A DNA stretch of 35,993 bases from Bacteroidales bacterium (GTDB lineage: Bacteria > Bacteroidota > Bacteroidia > Bacteroidales > Prolixibacteraceae), in contig JAAYAG010000109.1 of the NCBI GenBank assembly GCA_012719495.1, forward strand, positions 1 through 35,993, read 5' to 3'. The position numbers and the translations under genes are program-made. A model generated the notes under the pieces. That model did no database searches and had not been told where the DNA came from. It worked only from the letters and a program-made list of their open reading frames with translations. This document shows, piece by piece, positions 1 through 8,305 of this stretch (positions are counted from its first letter, which is position 1; the number at the start of each line of letters is the position of its first letter).

Positions 1-88
1 CTTGTAAACAGCAATCTTATGCTTTAAAATCACTTAAAATAACCCGTTATTCCTGCGTGATTTTGCATTGAATCTTACTGTTTACAAG
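1..88. repeat. 88-base imperfect palindrome
   Basis: The first 88 bases fold back on themselves around position 44.5. CTTGTAAACAG (1-11) is the exact reverse complement of 78-88, AAAATCAC (26-33) matches 57-64, and AATAAC (38-43) matches 46-51. The unpaired stretches are short and similar in length on both sides. There is no U-tract, so a simple terminator is unlikely. It could be a small non-autonomous mobile repeat, a cruciform or a structured RNA. The left edge coincides with the window edge, so it may extend further. Confidence 0.6.
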
Positions 89-121
89 CGGTCTGAACTC
101 AAAAATAAAGTCGAACTCAGG

Positions 122-868
122 TTAATACTTATAGGTACTGCTAAACGTGTGTTTGTTCCCGCCGTAATCGGTTGAAATGACTTTAAATTGAATAGAATCG
201 CGTCCTATAATTTCAATGCTCTTAAGGTCGAACGAAACAATACTTCGCAACTGGTATTGGAAAGGATCATTTCGTGCATTGTGGCGCAATTCGAGTTCAA
301 TAGGTTCAGATTGTCCAACAGAGTTTTCTGCTGGTTTTGCAAGATTGATGTAGTGGGTAATTCCTCCGCCCAGGAAACTGAATTCGACATTAAGAATTGA
401 ACCACTTTTCCAAATGTCGACAATGTGAACGGGGTCATTTCCAATGCTGTCATTGTTCAAAGCGGTTAATTCAATAATGTCTTTGTAGAGAATTTCGTAA
501 AGGTTGTTCACTTTTACGTAGAACTTTTTTGTCGATTGGTTTACCTCGTCCAAAATAGTGTAATTCACCATAATGCGCTGGTTATTCTCTGTTTTGAAAT
601 AGGGAACGGCGTTGGAAACTGGCACCAGCGTGTCGCCGTTGTCGAGCCTTATTGAAAAAGAGCCTTCATTTGCCTGGTCAATAAAGCCCATCGATATCCA
701 CACATCGCCAAGCGAATAGTAGTCTTCATCTTTTTCGCATGAAAATAAGGTTAGTGCCAGTGAAGCCGACAAGAGCAAGGCAAACAGCATCTTCTTGTTT
801 CTCCGTACACACGTTGGTGCCGAAGTTTTCATCCCAATTGTTTTTCTCGTATTGTCTTTTGTTTCCAT
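122..868 (-). CDS. NigD-like lipoprotein
   Basis: Predicted outer-membrane or periplasmic lipoprotein of the NigD-like family, which is typical of Bacteroidales. A basic N-terminus is followed by a hydrophobic stretch and a lipobox ending LFSC (Cys44 counted from the first ATG). The mature part begins with an OB-like segment (GDVWISMGFID, then IRLDNGDTLVPVSNAVPYF) and continues into a beta-rich C-terminal domain with the family pattern NDPVHIVDIW and ELRHNARNDPFQYQLRSIVSFDL. The ATG at 868 leaves a long n-region, so the internal ATG at about 832 (MKTSAP) may be the true start. It lies beyond a strong terminator that closes the ppiD unit, so it is probably transcribed separately. The molecular function of the family is not established. 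Confidence 0.8.
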   Translation of the reverse strand: METKDNTRKTIGMKTSAPTCVRRNKKMLFALLLSASLALTLFSCEKDEDYYSLGDVWISMGFIDQANEGSFSIRLDNGDTLVPVSNAVPYFKTENNQRIMVNYTILDEVNQSTKKFYVKVNNLYEILYKDIIELTALNNDSIGNDPVHIVDIWKSGSILNVEFSFLGGGITHYINLAKPAENSVGQSEPIELELRHNARNDPFQYQLRSIVSFDLKSIEIIGRDSIQFKVISTDYGGNKHTFSSTYKY

Positions 869-933
869 AGTGAATCAAATAATTGTTTACAGATAATTGA
901 TTCGTTTGCATTCAAAATGGTTGCGTACTGTGC

Positions 934-963
934 AAAAAAAAGCTGTTCATAACGAACAGCTTT
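934..963 (-). terminator. Rho-independent terminator after the PpiD-like gene
   Basis: On the minus strand a perfect 10-bp stem (AAAGCTGTTC with GAACAGCTTT, 5-nt loop) is followed by a run of eight T. It lies 19 bases past the stop codon of the PpiD-like gene and separates it from the NigD-like gene. Confidence 0.9.
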
Positions 964-981
964 CCTTTGAATATTTTCCTA

Positions 982-3096
982 TTAATAGAATTTCCAACGG
1001 AGATCTTCTATTTCAGCATTCTTTTTAAGTGTTTCGTAAGCTTGGTAACTAGCCCTATAGCTTGCGTTTTGGAACAAACTTTTCTTTTCAGCTTTAACGT
1101 CGCCAGCAGTAGGCCCGGTTTTATCGGTTAGTTCAACAATATAAACACCATTACGTCCGGCAATAGGTTTAGATTGTTGTGCAACGCCTAATTTTGCGAC
1201 TGCTCCGTTAATAGCAGGTTCGTAGCCAATAGCATTTACCGATCCGTATAATGGACGGAAACCGCTAGCGCTGGCCACTTCCAGATTAAGTGAAGATGCT
1301 GTCTGTTCAATGCTTGAACCACGTGATTTATTGAACTGATCTACCAACATATTTTGTTTCTTCTCTTTTGCAACAGCCATGTGAATAGCAGCTTTTACCG
1401 ATTCAAAAGATTTTGTACCAGCTTCAGATTCTCCTTCAATTGCAGCAACAACAAATTTATTGTCAGCTTCGAAAATTGGAGAGCGGTCTTGTCCAACAAC
1501 AAGGTCACCGGTTTCTCCGCTGAGGAATGCAGCGCGGATCATGTTACGGATAGGGCCTAACGTGGGTATTGAACGATCGTTTTCACCAACTGCAATCGAA
1601 CGTTTGTTGAGTTTTTGCTCAGCTACAACGCGGTTGAATCCATCAAGATCCTGAGCTTTTGCCGAAAATTGACTTGCTTTTGCGTAGATGTTTTGATAAG
1701 TGGTTGTACTTGCGGTTACTTTTCTGTCAAGAACGGCTAATTGAACGTTCTTCGTTTTTGAACTCTGTGCTGTAACTTTAATGAGGTGTACACCAAATTG
1801 GGTCATAACACTCACCAATTCGTCTTTTTCAGCATTGAATGCTGCGTTTTCGAATTGAGCTACCATCATGCCGCGTTTAAACCAACCAAGGTCCCCACCA
1901 TTCGAAGCGCTACCATCTTGTGAATTCATGCGGGCAGCCAATTCAAAGCTCTGCCTTCCTGATTCGATAACCTTTTTCAAACTGTCGATTTTAGCATTAG
2001 CTGCCTGTAATTCGGCTTGAGTTTGAACTCTGATTAAAATGTGGCTAGCTTTTACAGAGTCGGGCAACATTTTTACTTCATTCAGTTTGTATAATTTATA
2101 GGTGTCAATTTCTTTAACAGGACCATATACTGAACCAATTTCTGAATTGAAAGCCCATACTGAAAGTGCGGGGGCAAGTTCTGATTCAGTAAAATATTTC
2201 TGTTCAAAACGGCTATCAGCGTTGGCATTAACAAATTGTTCGTTGTTTTCGGCTGAAATAAAGTCAGATTTCAGATCAGTAATATATTTCTGAGCTTCTT
2301 GATCGTCTTCTTCTGAAGGTTCGATATTGAAAGTTACATAAGCCAATACTTTCTGATTTTTCTGTTCGTAATCAGAAATATGTTTTTTGTAGTAATCTTT
2401 CATTTCTGCTGAAGAAACCGAAATAGAACTATCTGAAATTGCAGCATATTTTTTCTGAATAAATTTCAGACTCGCAACAACATCTTTTTCAGCTAAACTT
2501 TGTTTTGCCTGTAATGTATTAGCAGTAAGTGCTTTGGATACGAGATCTGAATATTTCGAGAGTTTCTTGGTTGTTAGAATCTGCTTTTCAACGTTCAACC
2601 ACGATTCCTTTTGTGGAGAATCCGGGTTATCCTGAATGTATTTCAGGAATTGAATTACGTTGGCTTTGTTAACTCTGCCAGTTTGTTGGTCACCAAATAT
2701 TTGCTGAATTATTGGATGAAGGTTGTTTCCCTGAACCATGTCGAACATTTCGGTTGGAGTAACATCAATACCCAATTCATCATATACTTCGCCCATGATT
2801 TTGTCTTGCAACGTGGCGTCCCAGGTCTGGTTTAAAATTTGCTGATAAGCTTCCTCGTCTAACGAGTTAGTTTGGTTGTTTGCTTTATAAATATTAGCAA
2901 TCTCATCGAAGCGCGATTGAAATTCGATATAGTCAATCGATTCGCCGTCGATTTCAGCAATTTTCATCTGTTTGTTTCTCATCAGTGAGTTGCCCGACTG
3001 GAGGAAATCGCCAAGGATAAAGGCTGCCAACGCAATGAAAATTACGGCCGCTAGTAGTACACCGGCTTTGTTTCTCAAATTTTGTAAAGTTGCCAT
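982..3096 (-). CDS. PpiD-like periplasmic peptidyl-prolyl isomerase
   Basis: Membrane-anchored periplasmic folding factor that assists outer-membrane and secreted proteins. It starts MATLQNLRNKAG with one transmembrane helix (about residues 10-31) and no signal cleavage site, the PpiD topology. A SurA_N/PpiD-type helical domain follows (about 45-240, beginning with the family signature IAEIDGESIDYIEFQ). A parvulin rotamase domain occupies about 348-446 (KASHILIRVQ, GGDLGWFKRGMMVAQFENAAF, FGVHLIKVT). At 704 residues the length fits Bacteroidota PpiD/SurA-like proteins. It is the last gene of the lptC-CorC cluster, 100 bp after the membrane protein, so it may also have its own promoter. Whether the rotamase is active cannot be judged from sequence alone. 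Confidence 0.9.
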   Translation of the reverse strand: MATLQNLRNKAGVLLAAVIFIALAAFILGDFLQSGNSLMRNKQMKIAEIDGESIDYIEFQSRFDEIANIYKANNQTNSLDEEAYQQILNQTWDATLQDKIMGEVYDELGIDVTPTEMFDMVQGNNLHPIIQQIFGDQQTGRVNKANVIQFLKYIQDNPDSPQKESWLNVEKQILTTKKLSKYSDLVSKALTANTLQAKQSLAEKDVVASLKFIQKKYAAISDSSISVSSAEMKDYYKKHISDYEQKNQKVLAYVTFNIEPSEEDDQEAQKYITDLKSDFISAENNEQFVNANADSRFEQKYFTESELAPALSVWAFNSEIGSVYGPVKEIDTYKLYKLNEVKMLPDSVKASHILIRVQTQAELQAANAKIDSLKKVIESGRQSFELAARMNSQDGSASNGGDLGWFKRGMMVAQFENAAFNAEKDELVSVMTQFGVHLIKVTAQSSKTKNVQLAVLDRKVTASTTTYQNIYAKASQFSAKAQDLDGFNRVVAEQKLNKRSIAVGENDRSIPTLGPIRNMIRAAFLSGETGDLVVGQDRSPIFEADNKFVVAAIEGESEAGTKSFESVKAAIHMAVAKEKKQNMLVDQFNKSRGSSIEQTASSLNLEVASASGFRPLYGSVNAIGYEPAINGAVAKLGVAQQSKPIAGRNGVYIVELTDKTGPTAGDVKAEKKSLFQNASYRASYQAYETLKKNAEIEDLRWKFY

Positions 3097-3151
3097 TTGA
3101 ATATTTCTTATTTAGAATGTAATTGTTGGTTAAAATTTTTAGGCTACGAAG

Positions 3152-3167
3152 ATAGTAAATTTACTAT
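3152..3167. promoter_or_regulatory. 16-bp perfect palindrome upstream of the PpiD-like gene
   Basis: ATAGTAAATTTACTAT reads the same on both strands and sits 55 bases before the ppiD-like start. The adjacent minus-strand TATCTTCG (3147-3154) is one mismatch from the -7 consensus TAnnTTTG. It could be an operator overlapping a promoter, but AT-rich palindromes also arise by chance. Confidence 0.3.
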
Positions 3168-3196
3168 TCTATCCTAATCAGAGTTATTCTTGATTT

Positions 3197-4468
3197 TTAA
3201 TTGTTCGTAACAATTTTCATCGATACCAGTTCTATTCGTGTTTCGGACGCTTTCAAAACTTTAAATTCAAAGTTTTCTATCTCAATAATTGATTTTGGTT
3301 TGGGTATTTCTTCATTCTGGGTTATTATTAATCCGGCAATGGTTTCATATTCATCGTTTTCAGGCAAATTGAAATGGTATTTTGAGTTAAGGAGACTAAT
3401 CTCATGCCGGGCTGAAAGTATCCATTCATTATCTTTTATGTTTTTGATTATCAAGTCGTCTGTGTCGTGCTCGTCTTCTATCTCTCCGAATATTTCTTCA
3501 AGCACATCTTCGGTGGTCACAATACCTGAAGTTCCGCCAAATTCATCAACAACAACGGCAATCGATTTATGTTGTTTGGTGAACGTGCTCAAAAGTGTAC
3601 TGGCCATCATTGTTTCAGGGACATATGAAACTGCGTGGAGTACTTCTTTTATTTTTTTGGGGTTTTTGTACATTTGGGATGAATGCACGTACCCAATTAT
3701 ATTGTCAGCATTATCGTTGAAGATAAGTATTTTAGAGAAACCAGTGTCTATGAACTTCTCTCTTAGTTCTTCTATACCCGATGTTAATTCCAATGCTTCA
3801 ATGTCGGTTCGGGGAATCATGCAATCGCGCACTTTTACTTTTGAAAAATCGAGGGCATTTTTAAATAGTTCAACTTCAGTGTCTTCTTCTTCCTGTTCAA
3901 TTGTTCCGTTTTTTGATGTCGGATGGTTAATCAAATGTCCCAAATCACTCATTGTGTATAGTTGCTTCTCGTTTTCAGATATTATTTCTTGGCGGAATAT
4001 GTTTTTAATTATCCATTTAGAAAGGTGTATATAGACGTAAGCTATTGGGTAAAATATTAAATAGAAACACAATATGGGCAACGCAAAGAATGATAACATT
4101 TTTGCAGAGTAGGTTTTGAAGAGAGTCTCGGGGATAATACCGTTTGCTATCAATAATATAGGGCTTGTTATAAGAGTGAAAATTAACAGGTTAACGAAAA
4201 TGAATGGAATATTGTTTTGTAGAATTGGGAGTATTTGCCATGCCATTAATAATTCGAAGCAAACCAGCGTGATTATATATCCAATTTGCATGGTGGCGAT
4301 AAAGTATTGAGGTTCGGAGGTAAATATGGTAAGTAAATTTGATTTGAATGAGCTTTTATGCTTCTCAATTTCTATGCTTAGCTTGTTCACATTGATATAA
4401 GCATTCTTCATCCCGGTAAAGAAAATGAGGAAAAGAAGTGAAATTAATATGGGAACAAGCAGTATCAT
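3197..4468 (-). CDS. CNNM/CorC-HlyC family membrane protein with CBS domains
   Basis: Integral membrane protein of the DUF21/CNNM plus CorC family, linked to divalent-cation handling in other bacteria and often mislabelled haemolysin. Residues 1 to about 150 form a hydrophobic DUF21/CNNM domain with several helices. A CBS pair follows (about 205-330, starting VRDCMIPRTDIEALE and including VVVDEFGGTSGIVTTEDVLEEIFGEIEDE). A C-terminal CorC_HlyC domain ends the protein (about 340-420, NDEYETIAGLII). It starts 6 bp after the lptC stop, so the two are probably co-transcribed. The Bacteroidota gliding-associated GldE has the same architecture, but no gld genes are near, so no symbol is given. Confidence 0.88.
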   Translation of the reverse strand: MILLVPILISLLFLIFFTGMKNAYINVNKLSIEIEKHKSSFKSNLLTIFTSEPQYFIATMQIGYIITLVCFELLMAWQILPILQNNIPFIFVNLLIFTLITSPILLIANGIIPETLFKTYSAKMLSFFALPILCFYLIFYPIAYVYIHLSKWIIKNIFRQEIISENEKQLYTMSDLGHLINHPTSKNGTIEQEEEDTEVELFKNALDFSKVKVRDCMIPRTDIEALELTSGIEELREKFIDTGFSKILIFNDNADNIIGYVHSSQMYKNPKKIKEVLHAVSYVPETMMASTLLSTFTKQHKSIAVVVDEFGGTSGIVTTEDVLEEIFGEIEDEHDTDDLIIKNIKDNEWILSARHEISLLNSKYHFNLPENDEYETIAGLIITQNEEIPKPKSIIEIENFEFKVLKASETRIELVSMKIVTNN

Positions 4469-4474
4469 TCAATT

Positions 4475-5053
4475 TTATTCTTCAACTTCAACAGTTATCG
4501 TCCCTTTAGGTTGTATAATTTTATATCGGTTCATTTGCATATCCGATTCCAACCCAATTCCGGTAATAATTTGTTCTTTTTGAATGATTTTCACATATTG
4601 GTCAGTATAAATCATTTCTTTCTTCTCATCCCAATATAGCAATTCTGTTTTTAATGTGTCGCCCTTTTCAGAGACGGCAATAACGTTTTGTTTAGCCTCC
4701 CAAAGTTCTTTTTTCTGGAAGTATTTGCCATATCGGGCTTCAATGCTCGAGGTTATTTTTTTATTTCTGTCGTACTGAACTAGTCTGAACCCTTCAGGAA
4801 ATTCATTATATGGTTCTTCTTCGTCTTGATATATGAGGAGTTTGGCACACTCGAGGCTGAAGCGCGTTACTGCAGAGTCTGAATAAAAAACATGCAGGCT
4901 ATCGGCAACTATTTCTGGTGCCCCGGGGGGGTGCGAAAATGCCTTAACTTGTTCGAGGTTGTTTTTTTGACACGACAAAAAAAGCACTGCAACCCCCAGA
5001 GTGGCTGCAATGCTTTTAAAAATTTGTATAGATGTATTTTTACTTTTTGACAC
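4475..5053 (-). CDS. lptC: LPS export lipoprotein LptC
   Basis: Periplasmic LptC-type component of the lipopolysaccharide transport machine, receiving LPS from the LptB2FG complex and passing it to LptA. I chose the GTG at 5053. It gives MSKSKNTSIQIFKSIAATLG and a hydrophobic core ending in the lipobox LFLSC (Cys28), an ideal lipoprotein signal. The longer frame from a TTG at 5086 lengthens the signal and deepens the overlap with the upstream gene. The body is beta-rich with the LptC pattern (ARYGKYFQKKELWEAKQNV, TELLYWDEKKEMIYTDQYVKI, GIGLESDMQMNRYKI). With this start the gene overlaps the TPR gene stop by 14 bases, which suggests translational coupling. The mature length of about 165 residues fits Bacteroidales LptC. 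Confidence 0.85.
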   Translation of the reverse strand: MSKSKNTSIQIFKSIAATLGVAVLFLSCQKNNLEQVKAFSHPPGAPEIVADSLHVFYSDSAVTRFSLECAKLLIYQDEEEPYNEFPEGFRLVQYDRNKKITSSIEARYGKYFQKKELWEAKQNVIAVSEKGDTLKTELLYWDEKKEMIYTDQYVKIIQKEQIITGIGLESDMQMNRYKIIQPKGTITVEVEE

Positions 5054-6656
5054 GAACGGTTGTTGTTTCGTTAATCCATCCACCAATGGTGTAGCGCTGG
5101 CCTTCAGTTAAGCTTCTAAAGAATACTTCTTCTTTATTTGGGAAGTAACCCGAGTAGAAGTTAGCTTTACTTCTCCCGTCGTTGGCACAGTTTCCAATTC
5201 TCGAAGCTTTTTCAAAATAATCGGCAGCAATCCAGAATACTGTTTGTTTTTCAAACTCATCGGAACTGAAACTTTTACTGGCTTGACCATATATTTCACC
5301 AATAAGCATAAGAGCTTCGCAATAATCGGCTTTCAATTTTAGTGCTTCGCGGGCCATGTCGCGGGCAAACTGTATGCGGTCGTGCTGTATTCCAAGCATT
5401 GCGGCATAGTAGTAATATGTTGCACGGGTTGCAGGGTCGGTTTCGTTAACAGAGTAAGCTTTTTCGTAATATTCGAAAGCTTTTTCGTAATTGTTTTTCT
5501 TTACGTAGGCATTAGCCATGTTGAATGCAGCGTCGGCCGAAGGTTCCAAACTGTATAATTTTTCAGAAATTTGACCGAACAGTTCAGTATCGGTACAATT
5601 TTCCTTTTTCATGGTTTTCAACACTTTTTTCAAGAATACAACATCGTTCGGGTTTTCATTGAACTTGGGCTGATATAATTCTACCAAAGCATTACAGTCG
5701 AGAACGCCGCAACTTTCAACGATTTGTTCTACCAAAGGCATTGCCTGATCTGCTTTCTCTTTGGTTTCAGGGTTGGCCTGCTGTGTTTCGAGTATGGCCA
5801 TTATGTTTTCATAATTATCGATCACATTCGATTTTGTAATCTCATTGGCTGAATAGAGTTTTTTCGTCGACTGCATGAAAAGTACGATAACAGCAGGTTC
5901 GGCCATGTTGCCCGATTCTTTAATTGATTTTTCGGCAAATTCGTAACCTTTTTTTACCCCTTTAATAAGTTGGTCTTCATTAAGGCCAAATGAGGGCTGA
6001 AGAATTGTTCCTAAGTATTTAGCAGCTTTAAGCCCCATAACTTCACCTTTGTTTTCCATGTATTTGATTCGTTTATCAAAGACCATCATCATGGTGTCGA
6101 GGTATTGGTTTTTGGTGTGGCCATCCATGGCGTTGTTCAAATGTTTTTCATAGAGGTCTACACCATCTTTGTAAATTTGAACTGTTGATTTCGGATATGA
6201 TCTGTATACATTTCTCCAGTGAGGAAGAGCAGAAGCAAAGTCATTTTGTTTGAAAAATTCACGATAAAGCGAATAATTGTTCAGGAATTCTGTGTCACGG
6301 TCTTTCTGAAGCTGTTCCACAGTTTTCAATACAACCCCAGGTTCAGTTTCTTCAGGAATTTCCTGTCCGTCCCAGCTGAAATTGATAATATCAGCTGTAT
6401 TTCCTTCTATCGAGAGCTTTTTCGACTCGTCGAGGAACGAAAATTTAAGATATTTGGTTTTATCGGTGATCGTTAATTCGTATTTGCCGTCGAAACCAGT
6501 AAAAAACGAACCCTTCGCTTTATGGGCTTCTACGAGAATTCCTGCCTGTGGCTTGCCATTCATGTATACTATCCCTGTTATCTTTCGCTGTGCGTAAGAT
6601 GCGGTAATGATAAATACCAATAAAATGGCGGTTAATGTAATTTTAATTGCTTTCAT
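5040..6656 (-). CDS. Secreted TPR protein with carboxypeptidase-regulatory-like N-domain
   Basis: Periplasmic or outer-membrane-associated protein of unknown role. A signal peptide (MKAIKITLTAILLVFIITASYAQ) precedes a short beta-sandwich of the carboxypeptidase-regulatory type (RKITGIVYMNGKPQAGILVEA, FDGKYELTI), the plug-like module common in Bacteroidota envelope proteins. The rest, to residue 538, is helical with recognisable TPRs, clearest at NMANAYVKKNNYEKAFEYYEKAYSVNETDP and in the helices that follow. It sits between coaX and lptC, an arrangement I recall from other Bacteroidales, and overlaps the lptC start. That context suggests a role in envelope assembly, but this is inference. Confidence 0.8.
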   Translation of the reverse strand: MKAIKITLTAILLVFIITASYAQRKITGIVYMNGKPQAGILVEAHKAKGSFFTGFDGKYELTITDKTKYLKFSFLDESKKLSIEGNTADIINFSWDGQEIPEETEPGVVLKTVEQLQKDRDTEFLNNYSLYREFFKQNDFASALPHWRNVYRSYPKSTVQIYKDGVDLYEKHLNNAMDGHTKNQYLDTMMMVFDKRIKYMENKGEVMGLKAAKYLGTILQPSFGLNEDQLIKGVKKGYEFAEKSIKESGNMAEPAVIVLFMQSTKKLYSANEITKSNVIDNYENIMAILETQQANPETKEKADQAMPLVEQIVESCGVLDCNALVELYQPKFNENPNDVVFLKKVLKTMKKENCTDTELFGQISEKLYSLEPSADAAFNMANAYVKKNNYEKAFEYYEKAYSVNETDPATRATYYYYAAMLGIQHDRIQFARDMAREALKLKADYCEALMLIGEIYGQASKSFSSDEFEKQTVFWIAADYFEKASRIGNCANDGRSKANFYSGYFPNKEEVFFRSLTEGQRYTIGGWINETTTVRVKK

Positions 6657-6710
6657 AATGTATTCTTCTTTTAAACCCTATTTGCAGTAATCCAAATTTG
6701 GTGCCACAAA

Positions 6711-7463
6711 TTAAAAAGTTTTTGCTGCTTTATGTGTAAAACTATGTTCTAATATTGTATTTAAACCTAATAGTGTTATTTCGAGGGCTACAAAATTGTT
6801 ATTTTTTATAATTTTTTCAAAATAGTTTGCATCTCCACCAGTAAAAATAACTGTTAATTTTCCGTAAATTTCAGAAAAATAGCGAATTATGTTTTCTACC
6901 TCGCCTTGTAAACCGTACTGTATTCCTCCTCGTATGGCGTTTACGGTGTTTTTTCCATCAATTTTGATGGGGGAAACTGGCTCTAAAAGAGGTAATTTAT
7001 CGGTATAATGATTCAGAGCTTTGAATCTCATCTGCAAACCTGGTGTTATAAAACCTCCCTGATATGTGCCAGAATCATCTATCAAGTCGTATGTTATAGC
7101 TGTACCAGCATCAATAATCAGCACAGTATGAGCAGGAAACATTTTGTTTGCCCCAACAGCCGCAGCTATTCGGTCTTTCCCAAGGGTTTCTGGTGTTTCA
7201 TAGTTATTATTTACCGGTAGGGGGGTGTTGTGGGTTAATTCAATAAAGAAAGGAATATGTTCCTTCAGAAATGTTATCAGTTGGTCTTGGTTTTCTTTCA
7301 CAGAGGAGAGAATTGCTTTTTCAATTCCCTGATAATCAAATAATAATTGCTCAATGTCACGTGGTGTCAATCGGTCGACGGGAAAACTTAGCATTAGTTC
7401 TCCCTGGTTGAAGAGAGCAACCTTGGTTCGTGAGTTTCCTATATCGATTATTAGGTTGAGCAC
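6711..7463 (-). CDS. coaX: Type III pantothenate kinase
   Basis: Phosphorylates pantothenate in the first committed step of coenzyme A synthesis. It has the ASKHA-fold signatures of CoaX: an N-terminal phosphate loop DIGNSRTKVALF, the GKDRIAAAVGA segment, LIIDAGTAITYDLID with the catalytic Asp, and GGFITPGLQMRFKALNHYTDKLP. At 250 residues it is the usual length. The start is a GTG at 7463, one base after the nadC TAA stop, so translation is probably coupled to nadC. There is no in-frame ATG nearby that would keep the DIGNS loop. Confidence 0.95.
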   Translation of the reverse strand: MLNLIIDIGNSRTKVALFNQGELMLSFPVDRLTPRDIEQLLFDYQGIEKAILSSVKENQDQLITFLKEHIPFFIELTHNTPLPVNNNYETPETLGKDRIAAAVGANKMFPAHTVLIIDAGTAITYDLIDDSGTYQGGFITPGLQMRFKALNHYTDKLPLLEPVSPIKIDGKNTVNAIRGGIQYGLQGEVENIIRYFSEIYGKLTVIFTGGDANYFEKIIKNNNFVALEITLLGLNTILEHSFTHKAAKTF

Positions 7464-7464
7464 G

Positions 7465-8304
7465 TTACTTTATCTTTTGGCTTATGTCTAAGGCGGTAAC
7501 CGAATGGGTGAGCGCCCCGATTGATATATAATCGACACCTGTGGCAGCAACTTCCCTTACCCGTTCAAGGTTCATATTTCCCGATGCTTCAACTTTTGCC
7601 CGTCCATTTATTAACTTCACTGCCCTGACCATGGTTTCGTTGTCCATATTGTCGAGCATTATAATATCTGCATGGTTGTCAATGGCTTCTTGTACTTCTT
7701 CCAAATTGGTTGTTTCAACTTCAATTTTTATGTCTGACGAAATTTTGGGTTTTATAGCTTTAACTGCATTTGTAATTCCACCGGCCACGCTAATGTGGTT
7801 GTCTTTGATAAGAACCATGTCGTACAAACCAATACGATGGTTCGTGCCTCCTCCTGTTTTCACAGCATACTTGTCGAGTAATCTTAGCCCCGGAACTGTT
7901 TTTCGGGTGTCGAGTATTTGTGTGGTATATCCTTTTACTGCCTCAACATATTTTGATGTTTCAGTTGCAATACCCGACATTCGTTGCAGAAGATTGAGGG
8001 CAAGGCGCTCACCGGTAAGCAGTGCGCGATAAGCTCCTTCAATTGAACAAATGAGGTCGCCTTTTTTCACCTTATCGCCATCGTTTACTGTCGGAATAAA
8101 TTTCACGTCTTTATCAAGTTTTCTGAACACGGCCTCGGCCACTTGGAGCCCGGCAATTATGCCATCTGCTTTGGCAATCATGACTGCGGTTGATTGCTTT
8201 CCCTCGGGGATGAGCAAATTGGTTGTAATGTCACCTGTGTTTACATCTTCATGCAATCCTCGGTTAATGAGGTCATCTATAGCTTGTAAAAGTTCTTTAT
8301 CCAT
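7465..8304 (-). CDS. nadC: Nicotinate-nucleotide pyrophosphorylase (quinolinate phosphoribosyltransferase)
   Basis: Converts quinolinate and PRPP to nicotinate mononucleotide in de novo NAD synthesis. Signatures are LNLLQRMSGIATET, DTRKTVPGLRLLDKYAVKTGGG, NHRIGLYDMVLIKDNH and ADIIMLDNMDNE. The ATG at 8304 gives MDKELLQAIDDLINRGLHEDV, the normal N-terminus, and 279 residues, the normal length. The open frame extends 48 codons further upstream, but that stretch lies inside nadB and resembles nothing. The gene begins one base after the nadB stop. Confidence 0.96.
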   Translation of the reverse strand: MDKELLQAIDDLINRGLHEDVNTGDITTNLLIPEGKQSTAVMIAKADGIIAGLQVAEAVFRKLDKDVKFIPTVNDGDKVKKGDLICSIEGAYRALLTGERLALNLLQRMSGIATETSKYVEAVKGYTTQILDTRKTVPGLRLLDKYAVKTGGGTNHRIGLYDMVLIKDNHISVAGGITNAVKAIKPKISSDIKIEVETTNLEEVQEAIDNHADIIMLDNMDNETMVRAVKLINGRAKVEASGNMNLERVREVAATGVDYISIGALTHSVTALDISQKIK

Positions 8305-8305
8305 T

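Noticed and set aside
3201-4034. 277-codon plus-strand ORF inside the CorC-type membrane protein gene
   Set aside because: It lies antisense to a gene with clear domains. Its translation is a Ser- and Ile-rich string without family features, as expected for a shadow frame.
7541-8032. 163-codon plus-strand ORF antisense to nadC
   Set aside because: nadC is unambiguous here, and the antisense translation is low in charged residues and unlike any protein family.
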